A stretch of DNA of 64,000 nt, taken from assembly GCA_038501195.1 (NCBI GenBank), contig JBBPUQ010000001.1, positions 5,766,001-5,830,000 of the forward strand. The letters are read 5' to 3'. Below, one piece after another: positions 12,401-21,855 of this stretch (positions within the stretch are counted from its first letter, which is position 1; every line of letters begins with the position of its first letter). The notes below the pieces were generated by a model. The model had not been told where the DNA came from, ran no database searches, and saw only the letters and a list, made by a program, of their open reading frames with translations. A program made the position numbers and the translations under genes. The stretch comes from Nemania diffusa (lineage: Eukaryota > Ascomycota > Sordariomycetes > Xylariales > Xylariaceae).

Positions 12401-13761
12401 CGATTTTTTAATAACTAGTAAAATGTTTTTTTATTTAAATACTAAGTTTTAAAAAGCTATACTTTTTAAAAGTTTAACTTTTTAATTAAATAATGTTTAA
12501 ACTTTTGCTACTATATAATATTTCTTTTTGTTATTTTTAAAAATGTTATAAATATTTTTACTGCAACAAAAATGTATACATTTTAAAACTTTTGTTTAAT
12601 TAACTTTTCAAGCTTTTTTAACTTTATAAAAGTTAGCTCTAGTAAAAAAGTCCGAAATTTCAACTAGTATACTTTTTTTTAACTTTTTAAAAAAGTACTA
12701 TATATATTTTAGCATATAAATATAATTTTTTATTTTTTTTTTAAACTAAAAAAACTTTGTAAAAAAATCTAATATTACAACTATTTAAAATCTGTTCTAA
12801 GTTTTAATTTTGTTGCTTATTTTAATTAGTAAATAATAAACGTATAAAAAGTTGATATAATTAAGTAATAGTTTACAAAATAAATTTTAACAAAATAAGT
12901 TTTAGTAAAAAAAACTTTAAAATACTTTTTTTTACAATTAATATATTATTAAATAATACTAAAACAAATAATAACTTTTTAGTAATTATTTCAAACTTAA
13001 ACAGTATAACGTTATTAATATTATTAAAAACAGAAATAAATAATACATTTTATAAAAAAAAAAACAAATGCAGTAAAAATAATAATAATAAAATAATAAA
13101 TAATATAAAATAATAGTTGTAGTTTAAATAATTTTTAAAAAATAACTAATTATTTACTTTGTTTTTAATTAAGTTTATAAAATATAAAAAATTAATTTTA
13201 TTAAAAAAACATAAATAAATAAATAAAAATAAAAAACAAGTTTTTAAATTGTATTTAAAAAGTTCAGTTTTTATAAACTTGTTTTAAAAAATTTAGCTGT
13301 TTATTTTATTATTTGTTTATTTAAAATTTTTATAAATTTCGCTAGTTAATATAGTAATAGTTTAACTTATTGTAAAAACAGCTTAGCGTTTATAGTTAAT
13401 AATTTTAAAACATTTAATATTTATTGTTCTTTTAACAATTGTTGCTTTTAATAAAAGTAAATCTATTAAAAATATTAAATCAGTTAATAAAAAAAATATA
13501 TATAATTTTAGAATTTTCTAAAAAAAAAGTGTTAGTTCTAAAAATATAAATAAAATCTAAAGTAGCACTATAAATAATTGCTTGTAATAATTACTTAGCT
13601 TTTACTATAATAAACTATTTAAGCTTTTATTGCAGTAATACCGTTTTATCGTTTAATAACTAAGTTAATAAAAGTAGCAGCAGCTTAAAAATATACAGCT
13701 ACTTTAAATAAATGTTAAAACTAAATAATAAAAATAATTATAAGTTTTTGAGCTTATAACT

Positions 13762-13914
13762 TGTTAAATTTAAAATTATAAGATATAATAGCTATATATA
13801 TTAATTGAAAAACTAGTACTCTTGGAAAAGTGCTGTAGCTACTCTATAGTATATATGCTAGGCAGTGTAGGTCGTATACCAGCCACCGGCTATACCAGCC
13901 ACCCGATTTCAACA
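13762..13914 (+). repeat. Right LTR of the Copia element (153 bp)
   Basis: Begins TGTTAAA, ends TTTCAACA. The outer half (from about 13821 to 13914) retains many C and G bases (for example CCAGCCACCGGC) where the left LTR has T and A, while its inner half is the more mutated one. Confidence 0.93.
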
Positions 13915-13919
13915 GCAGG
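13915..13919 (+). repeat. Target-site duplication GCAGG, right copy
   Basis: Immediately follows the right LTR end AACA and matches 7019-7023 exactly. Confidence 0.92.
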
Positions 13920-14728
13920 TTTCGGGGACGGAATTCCTCTGGGGCCTGCCTAGGATGTTTCTGGGGGTCGCGCTCACCTGGCCCTGCGCTAGGGAGCAGG
14001 TTAGGCGACGCACTTCTCTCTGCCTAGTAGAGGGCGGTGGGACAGCCATGTCTCGCTTTCCTAGCTGGTCGTGGGTTGGTTGGGTCGGCCGAGTGTATTT
14101 CCACGAGGTGTTCGGGTACCTAGACGGCGAACATGCGGGACTTGAATTTTACTACATTGACAGCACTGGGACACATGAGACACTGAACCTTCGGCATATT
14201 CCACAAAACAAAACGTTTAGACTCAAGGGGGACGAGTACAGCAAGCCATTTCAAGGGACAAATCCAAGCTGGAGAGGTGACACGTCCGCAATTATCAAGA
14301 TGTCTGACGTTCCCGCGGGATTATTGGCACCAGAGCTGCGACACACAGTCCTCGCCTTTTGGACCACTTGTGCTGAGTTGAGTCTCCAATATGATAAGAA
14401 CGCGAGCAGGCAAAACAATTGGGACGCAGAACACTTCGGCCTTTGGGTAGACGATACTACAAAGCTCGAAATCATGTGGGATCAGTATCCACCGGTAGCA
14501 GAGAACTCTGGCTATGACGGGGACACAGGGTTCCAGAAAAGGCCAGTTGAGTGTGTTGTCATAGGACGAGACAGCCTGGAGAGGAGAAGAGAGCGTGGTG
14601 AGCTCAGAGTGCTTCTAGTAGCGAGACATCCATCAGGCGGGCTGTCACGAGAAGGGCAAGTCTCGATATGGGAGGAAGATTGGAACAGAATGAAAAACCG
14701 TAGATGGGAAAAGGTGTTTCTTGTGTAA
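13915..14728 (+). pseudogene. HET-domain protein, 3' part
   Basis: C-terminal part of the gene begun at 5244. It starts with the second target copy GCAGG; joined to the upstream codons it continues the frame with ...GTEFLWGLPRMFLGVALTW and then FPSWSWVGW, which are typical of the sequence after the HET core in fungal HET proteins. No stop or frameshift occurs to TAA at 14726-14728. The empty-site gene would be 863 codons including the stop (862 residues). On its own this part has an ATG at 13955 but is unlikely to be expressed as a separate protein. Base composition is normal up to the repeat edge, so RIP has not visibly spread into the host gene. Confidence 0.9.
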
Positions 14729-15889
14729 TCATGTACGTTATCGCATCGAAAAGGGGCTTTTTTTCATGCGCCACTAGTGCGATCTCCGGAGGCCCGTTGG
14801 TGCGACTTTGATGACTTGCAACGCTTAATCAAAGGTAATATCACGTTTGCTCATAATAATACCGCGCATATCTCTAATTGCTATGCAGATTGTTCATCTA
14901 TCTTCTCTAAAATATCGCCCGGGACATAAAATGGCCCGTGCCGAACCCGATCGCTCCTCTAAGTTGTCGGTTTATACGCTTTATGTTCTCCACTAGCCCG
15001 GGAGATGCGGAAGCCGAGAGTTCCTACACGGGTCTCCAACTTTGACAAGAACAAGGTCTTTGGGATGAAATATTATAATATAAATATGTAGAATGCTATA
15101 GTGGTATAGTATAGAAATGTGCGCACGTACTCCTTGTGTGTCAAAATTCAGCCCCTAAAACCTACCAACCCATATAATCCCTATAGCCTATAGGCGTGTA
15201 ATCAAATAGAGATCGAGATTGTGCATATATAGCAAGGCTGCCTGAAATAGGACCTTGATTACTATATTTCGGCGATAACTTAAAATTTGCACGTCATTGT
15301 TCTCTACTCACTCGAGATACTATGACATCATGGCTAAATGATCGGGAGGCCTAGGTACGTGATCTAGGGGTAGGCTACTAAAAATTAAAATTGGAAAAAT
15401 AGCTACGATATCTTCGTCTCAACGCAGCAGACAAAGTCATCACGAAGATGATAAGGGGTAGCCATGATATGATTTCAAGATTGAAGAATACCAATCGTCG
15501 TATTTAATATGGCGATTGTAACACAATCTAGGCGTACCGCTGCGCTGGAATTTGTCAACGATCTATTTACTACGTCACTTTATTGACGGGGTTTTCACAC
15601 GTGCCGATAGTCTCTGTCAAGTTATAATCACCGAAATAGGAAGGCCAGCTTTCGATCATCCCCGCAGTGATTACCATAAGATCACCGCCTTTTGCTCGCT
15701 TCGGCGAAGGATTCCTACCTTTTCAAGATTGAGCTCACCGTATTGGCCTAGTCTATTATACTTCCCAATCCTTCGGGATTGGGCAATGTCAGATTTACGA
15801 TAGCGAGAACGTGCCCGCGAAGTATATAACGATGCCAAGCTCTAAGTCTGCAATTGGTTTCTCAGTGCATGCTACTCACCTGCATTACA
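14729..15889. other. Intergenic, no supported gene
   Basis: Between the HET 3' end and the hydrolase gene. It is moderately AT-rich with many stops. An 83-codon frame at 15552-15803 starts on a non-ATG codon and has no coding character. The promoter of the next gene lies at the right end. Confidence 0.5.
15823..15829 (+). promoter_or_regulatory. TATA-like box of the hydrolase gene
   Basis: TATATAA about 60 bp upstream of the chosen ATG (15890). Position and sequence fit a core promoter, but fungal TATA boxes are weakly conserved. Confidence 0.4.
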
Positions 15890-17041
15890 ATGGAACTAAA
15901 ACCTAGTGCGCGCTTGGCGAGTCTCTGTCTTTTGACATTTGGACTTCAAGCCTTTAACCATGTTGCGGCCATTGTTCTCCCGCCCCCTACAGGGCCTTAC
16001 TATGTTGGGAAGACTAGACGGACGATACACTACTACAACGACCATGACCCTGTCGCTCCAAATAACGTCAGCACGGCGTTCTTGATGACCGTCTTTTACC
16101 CCACACTACAAAAACCAAAGGATGCCCCGCGGCCGTATCTATGGAATGGGGTTGCCGAGTACTACGAAGACCACTGGAATTATACCCAGGGTTATCTTCA
16201 ATCTCTTACTTCCACAGTCCAATACGATGCCCCTTTCCTGAAGGGGCCTGTTGGCCAGTCGCCATTCCCGACCCTCATCTTCGGCCCCGGCGGCGGGGGC
16301 ACACCCGTTGATGGGAACACAATTCTCCTTTCCGAGCTGGCTTCTTACGGGTACACGGTCATCGGCCTAGACCATCCGTGGGACCAGCCGTATATCAAGT
16401 TCCCGAATGGCACCGCCGTCATTGGCACGGCCTGGGACACGTGGCTGACAATCGACTTCATTCCCGCCGTGTACGATGTGCGCATAGTCGATAACAGGGA
16501 TGTGATTGACCGGCTCCCAGACATAGTAGCCGAGCTGGGCGCGCCGATCAACACGAGCCTCATCGGCGCGCTCGGGTTCTCGCTAGGCGGAGCATCTGGT
16601 ATTGGCACCATGTATTACGAGAATATCGTTTCCGGCCTCAACATGGACGGCTCATTTTGGGGTAAGACAGCTGTGAATGACAGCAGTGTTGACGTCAAGA
16701 AGCCGGTGTTTATGTTTGGGCAAGAAGGTCATCTTGGCGGTGACCCCTCATGGGGAACGTTCCCTATATGGCAGACAGGGTTATTTCGGTACCTGCTTGT
16801 CACTGGCACAACGGAGCTAGACTTCTGTGATAATACGTTTTGGAGATTGCGAGAACCAAATCCTAGACTTGGAGGGACGATCGATCCCTATCGGATGATA
16901 AACATTACGAACGCGTATGTAAAGGCCTTCTTTGACCTGACGCTGTTAGGCCATGACTCGCCATTAATGGAGGGACCGTTTGATGAGTACCCCGAGGTCC
17001 TTTGGTACGACAAGCACGGAAATCAGTACCCCTCAACCTGA
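15890..17041 (+). CDS. Secreted PAF-acetylhydrolase-like alpha/beta hydrolase
   Basis: Resembles the platelet-activating-factor acetylhydrolase / lipase family, whose enzymes cleave short or oxidised sn-2 acyl chains from phospholipids. 383 residues from the ATG at 15890, single exon. A signal peptide is visible (LASLCLLTFGLQAFNHVAA, cleavage near residue 27), with several N-x-S/T sites. The oxyanion region is GPGGGG; the nucleophile elbow is GFSLGG with S231; the acid is probably D253 in NMDGSFWG. The family His is expected about 55 residues further in a pattern like H-x-x-F-x-D; here the matching place reads TELDFCDNTF and the residue is E309. Spacing (S to D 22, D to E 56) matches human plasma PAF-AH (S273, D296, H351), so the His seems replaced. 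It may be a pseudo-enzyme or use another His. An in-frame ATG lies upstream at 15869 (seven extra residues); either start keeps the signal peptide. Confidence 0.87.
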   Translation: MELKPSARLASLCLLTFGLQAFNHVAAIVLPPPTGPYYVGKTRRTIHYYNDHDPVAPNNVSTAFLMTVFYPTLQKPKDAPRPYLWNGVAEYYEDHWNYTQGYLQSLTSTVQYDAPFLKGPVGQSPFPTLIFGPGGGGTPVDGNTILLSELASYGYTVIGLDHPWDQPYIKFPNGTAVIGTAWDTWLTIDFIPAVYDVRIVDNRDVIDRLPDIVAELGAPINTSLIGALGFSLGGASGIGTMYYENIVSGLNMDGSFWGKTAVNDSSVDVKKPVFMFGQEGHLGGDPSWGTFPIWQTGLFRYLLVTGTTELDFCDNTFWRLREPNPRLGGTIDPYRMINITNAYVKAFFDLTLLGHDSPLMEGPFDEYPEVLWYDKHGNQYPST

Positions 17042-18976
17042 TGGATGAAGTGCTGCTCCTCTTAGAATACAATTATTAATCATATTGCGAAGCCTCCTAC
17101 GTAGATCTGTCAGGAGATCAAGTAAATAGACTTTATATCTGTGATTTGGACTATATATATAGAACCTACAAGACCAGTTATCAATGATTTTTCTATTTAG
17201 CCCTATAACACACCCTTCTTCCAAGCTGCGTACAGGCATTACATCCACTCTGTAAAAAAATCCTGCTGACACTTACCCAGACTATATACCTGAGCTGGGG
17301 TTGTACGGGCAAGGCAACCTTGCCCGCCGAGTTCTCTCTTTGATCAAGCTCTAGAGCCTAGGAGAGCCTTCTCGTCGAGACCACCTATTACGTCAGCTTC
17401 ATTACCTTTCTACACTGCCCCTATACTATACTAGCCGCGTCTCTCCTGCAAGGCCCAAGCCCATTACATGTAAGACGCCTTCCGCTGTTTGGACCTCCAG
17501 CCACGCTTGCATGTAACCACCACCCTACATGCCCTTGGCTTTCCCCCGATCACTGAGGCACACGTCAAGCAATGTGTGAACGGACTACGCGTAGTCAACA
17601 TTAGCGACACCAGTTAACACGGCCCGTCCCGTAATTGATGATCTATGCACGACTATCGTATCAAATGCTTCGATGCACTTTATAGGCCCTTACTACGACA
17701 CGTTTCTATTCCTTTAACTTGTGTTTGTATGTTCGCATGTTTGTTCATTATATCTAGGATCTGCGTTCTTAACATAATCGAAATGGCTAGGTCTGCAGCA
17801 CGTCGGCAACTAGCGCCCAGAGGACGATGCTGGCTTTGAGGATAACTTCAGCCGTTTTGCAGCGCCGTAGAATATAAGCCCTATCTCAGGTGCCTTGCGG
17901 GAGAAATGCGCACAGGCAATTCGCCGTATACTATAATCCGCCAGTCATAACTCCAAGTTGAGATGCTATTCCATTATTTGCAACAGACCATATCCGAGGA
18001 CGATAAATTGAGCAAGGGCAACAACATGAAGAAAGAAAGTTTGCGCGGTCCCAGTCCTACCAAAAGAGGAGGAAGCTTTACTAAAATTTAGACTTGGGAA
18101 AGATTTCCGTAGTGATAGCCACGGCAGTGATTTGAGTTTTGAGTTTTTGAGTTACTCACTAATTAGTCTTTGTCTGAGTTTTACTTTTGAGTTTGAGTTT
18201 GCCAGCGGGTGAACTCAAAACTCAAATTATTAACTCAAACTCAGACTTGAGTAACTCAAATCACAGCCTTGGTGGATAGTGTTGACGGAAGCGCTAAGCC
18301 CCTTCCTGGCGTAGAGTACGGTGCAAAAGAGTACGAGCTGGGAGAAAGTGACGGAAAATCGGTGATAGAAGTAGAAATACTCGATTGCCATACATCGAGG
18401 AACTTTTATAGTCCATGCGAAGAGCCTAAAAAACTCAGAAAATAAAATGGCTCCTTAGAACATACCATATCTAGGATGCTATACACGCACTAGTCGAAGG
18501 GTCCGTGGCGGACAGTGGTGCGTAAAATCTATGTTCGAGGACTTTTTCTTCGAACTAATGCTAGATTACTAGCTCCGAAGGCTTTCCATTCTAGATAGAG
18601 GGTTTACAAGACGTATGAAAAAGTTCGAAGCATTCTTGCCACCGATGATAAGAGACTACAAGTGTGCCTATTACGCAAAACTTCCTCCCGAATCTTATAT
18701 AGGCGGGGTGATCTGCAGCATTTAGGCTTGTTCGATTTGCTGCAGCATTGTTTTTAAACATTGTGTTTATTGATGTATCACATTACACTTTGAATGACAA
18801 CTCTATTTTCGTTTTTGCGTTGTTACTGCCGTATATGTTTGAACTCTGTATATATATAAAGCCTCCCATTCCCCATCTTTGTATATTCCAGCACAACAAT
18901 GAAATTGTCCCAAACTCCCTATGCATAAACAAGTACCTCATACGCTACCTTTATTACACATTTTCACTCTTTCAAA
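17042..18976. other. Intergenic with small repeats
   Basis: No convincing gene. It contains a perfect 8-bp hairpin GGGCAAGG-CAA-CCTTGCCC (17307-17325) and the 142-bp inverted-repeat element at 18125-18266. Frames of 64-88 codons (17645, 18748) lack features. A TATATATATAAAG stretch near 18850 lies about 125 bp upstream of the next ATG and could be its core promoter. Confidence 0.5.
18125..18266. repeat. hAT-like miniature inverted-repeat element
   Basis: Left end CAGTGATTTGAGTT, right end AACTCAAATCACAG, so the termini are inverted copies with one mismatch (CAGTG versus CTGTG). The inside is built of GAGTTT units on the left and ACTCAAA units on the right, so the whole can fold into a long imperfect hairpin. 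CAGTG-type termini suggest a hAT-derived MITE. Flanks GCCACGGC and GCCTTGGT overlap the ends by one base and match at only 5 of 8 positions, so a target duplication is not proven. No coding sequence. Confidence 0.65.
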
Positions 18977-19645
18977 ATGTGTCTTACGATCATTACCCAC
19001 AAGATGGGATGTGACATTCGACCTGTGATGCCTCATCCATCCAACTCGGATATCTTGGTCGTTGACCCCTATGTCTCTTCTCCAGCATCATGCTGTATTA
19101 TTGATCCCACAACACCTACTGTCAAGCCTAGCGGGGGAAATTGCGCAATACATCCATGCTGCGAGATGTCAATGCAGACATTTACATGTGGCTGTTATAG
19201 TAACGTGTCATATCGTCGCTATGAGCCCGCAAACCCGGTTACACAGTACATAGAGGCGACAAAAGATATCCCTCCCTCGGGACTTTGGCGCAAGCTAGAT
19301 AGCCTGGACGATGTTCTTCGACCAATCGAGGACGCCCAGCAAGCCGAAACAACCCCACCATCTGAACAGCTACGGATAGCACGCCGGGGAAGAAGTTTTA
19401 CAAGCCAGCAAACTAACCCCATTGTAAAGGAACTCGAGGCCACAATTATCAGACGTGGGCGCGCGCAACGGAACTTCCAGAGCGGAGGCCCGATAACTGA
19501 ATTTCAAGCCGCTAACGCTGCGTTAGAGTTGATTGCAGATAAGGCAGGGGAACTGGAGAAAGCCCTTGAGACGTGGAAGCGCATGCAGGAGACACTGGAG
19601 GTGAGAGAGTATGGCAAGATATCTACCATCGACGCGTCTCCTTAA
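18977..19645 (+). CDS. Hypothetical protein with Cys-rich N-terminus
   Basis: 222 residues, single exon, function unknown. The N-terminal third is rich in Cys (MCLT..., GCDIRP, SCCIID, NCAIHPCCEM, FTCGCY; about ten Cys in residues 1-75), arranged like the short Cys/His N-termini seen in many fungal orphan proteins that begin MC. The middle is polar and Arg-rich (RIARRGRSF, IIRRGRAQR). The last 60 residues (EFQAANAALELIADKAGELEKALETWKRM) look like a helical coiled coil. No signal peptide or membrane segment. The composition matches the neighbouring genes and the frame is the only long one here. A TATA-like stretch lies near 18850. The Cys cluster may bind metal; that is inference. Confidence 0.62.
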   Translation: MCLTIITHKMGCDIRPVMPHPSNSDILVVDPYVSSPASCCIIDPTTPTVKPSGGNCAIHPCCEMSMQTFTCGCYSNVSYRRYEPANPVTQYIEATKDIPPSGLWRKLDSLDDVLRPIEDAQQAETTPPSEQLRIARRGRSFTSQQTNPIVKELEATIIRRGRAQRNFQSGGPITEFQAANAALELIADKAGELEKALETWKRMQETLEVREYGKISTIDASP

Positions 19646-21855
19646 GCAGCGACCACTGGCAAGATCATCCGCATCCTCCGCGCTTATAAGTAAAATAGGA
19701 TGCTAGCCAAAAGCAAGTCAACTACATCATAGGTTAACTGTAATATAACGACATAAATACTTATACTTGGACTTTAAAAACTAGTGTAGATTTTTCGATG
19801 AAATTCTTTCAAGTTACATTAAAGATGTAAGATCACTATTAGGTGATACAGTGACCAGACTCGATAGGGTATAGATTTGGCTATATATAGGGGATCTTCG
19901 GTTCCCCATATAGGTCTAGAAGGTCAGGAACCCATAGATTCACCTATTGCCCCCTATACTATCCTCCTACACCCTTCATCCTAGCTGCTAATTACAGGAC
20001 TTCTATCGCTCTGTGACCTCCTCCTCTGGCAATCACCCTGTAACCTACATCAAAGTGAAAATTTAAATACAAAATAACTGAGTCCTTCGTATGAAGTGAT
20101 CTGCATCGTCAACTGTGACTGAGAAAATATTGAACAACACCCATATATTGATGCCTCAGGCAGTAGTACATCATAAAGTCGCCTGCCGCAATTACTAACC
20201 CGAAAACATACAAGAATTGATAAATAGCTGCTGTCATATGGTTGAGAATATATTATTCTATAGTTTTTATAGTTTATTGTATTACGCTTTGTCTAACTAT
20301 ACATAAAGACTAAGGCTATGCTTGGTCCTAGGATTTTAAAGTATATTAGTTTTTTTGTATAGGAATTTTATAATTTTACGAAGTAATTATTGATTAATTT
20401 GTTATTTTAATTTTTCTTTCTAAACAACCTTGTTAAATGCTTTAAATATCTTTTCATTTTTAATCTTTTAACAATTTATTAGCCGACACCCTTCGGTATT
20501 GACAAAGGCTGCTTCAAATTCACCGCCACACAGGTAGGTGCACATTTAGCCCAAGCTCCACAGTCAATATCTGCAATAATGTTAAAAATGAACGTGAACT
20601 ATTATGTTCGGTAAACTAAGGACAAGCTTGTATATAGTTATTGTCAATGTTTCTTTATGTTCCACAAAATTTCTGTTTTCGAAGTTTCTGGAATGCCATA
20701 CGCCTTCATCCACATCAGCCCACCTGTTTCTTTCAACAATTTCCTCTTAACCACCAGGATTCATCTAACTGCGGACACTCTCCGGCCATCAACAATTCAC
20801 TGCCACTCGCATAGCCAATTAGCTAGCTGGGAGGTTTATGTGGCTATGTAACGAAGGCAGATAATATATGACCTTTCTAGCTTTACCCCACTCACAGGTC
20901 GCGGTGTATGCTCGGCTTTATTCGATCGTGGAGAGATGGTTATACTACTAGTAGACTGCACATAATATTCCGAGCCACACTGACTGAGAAGGTTGGTTCT
21001 GGACTTCTCCCACCTCTAACCTATCGGAACTCAGTGATCTAGCCATCCCCGCCCGGCGACATGTCGACACTATAATACGCGATATTACGTGAAGGTCCGA
21101 ACCGCTCGCATCTTCAATATGTTTTTTGTGTTTTCAGTCGGGGATTTCCTCGCAGCCGTCCAACTCGCAAATCCTATGGTCTCTAGCCTCAAGAATATGG
21201 GCGGCTCGAAGAGCAAGTATCAGGTTTTGATACTAGATCTAGCTAGAATGCTTGCAGAAGACACTTATGCTATTCGATTCATTCACAGCTCATCAGTATA
21301 ACACACAGAGGAGTCCATCCCCCTGCGCACTATCAGTCCGCCCAGACCATACTATACCATCAGGTAAACCGCATCATGTCTTTTCAGACGAACCGAATGC
21401 ACGAGGCACGGAAGTCCTAATTGGAGTGGACACGGAGTCACGACCTAACCGCTCACGAAGTGAGAATATGGCTACTGAAGCCACTATGTACATAAGGTAG
21501 AATAGTGAACAGCTAGCCACGTCTATAGTGCCCTTGCGGAGGCCAGGACTAACTGCTACGCAGTTTAGACCCTAGACGTTAAAGACAATCCATCCATCCA
21601 TCCATCCATCCACAGCTCATCAGCCTTCTCTAGTGCTGGACTCAATTAAGTACGCAGCCCTCAGCTGCCGCCGTCCCTTGGAAGATTTCCTTGGTAATAT
21701 TAATAGCCTATTATTTTCAAGTGTTAACTTGCCCCCTTAAAAACGCAAAACTCAAAACAGAAAGTGGGGGGGAAGGGGAATAATTTTATCTTTGTTATGT
21801 ACATATGTCCCACCGTCAACGGATGCATACCTTCACGTCTCTGATAATATTCTAC
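19646..21855. other. Intergenic, AT-rich relic and simple repeat
   Basis: 2.2 kb without a credible gene. 20240-20480 is AT-rich with TA-heavy sequence and looks like an old RIP-mutated relic. A short hairpin (GGGGA...TCCCC) lies near 19890-19910. Open frames of 64-82 codons (20657, 21089, 21252) have no recognisable content. Confidence 0.5.
21588..21612 (+). repeat. (CATC)n microsatellite
   Basis: About six perfect CATC units. Confidence 0.9.

Larger units (their letters stand above)
7024..13914 (-). mobile_element. Ty1/Copia LTR retrotransposon, RIP-inactivated
   Basis: A 6891-bp element with two 153-bp LTRs, TG...CA ends and a 5-bp target duplication GCAGG. The interior is extremely AT-rich with stops in every frame, so it is dead. 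The - strand still shows the Copia reverse transcriptase: a KAL(Y)GLKQS block at 9441-9400 now reads KAL-stop-TKQS, followed about 51 codons later by the active-site region, which reads IAVYINDLLI where YVDD would be expected. V-to-I and D-to-N are both G-to-A changes. This sets the orientation on the - strand, with gag/integrase toward 13.7 kb and RNase H toward 7.2 kb. I could not place gag or integrase motifs with confidence. It interrupts the HET gene. Confidence 0.93.
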
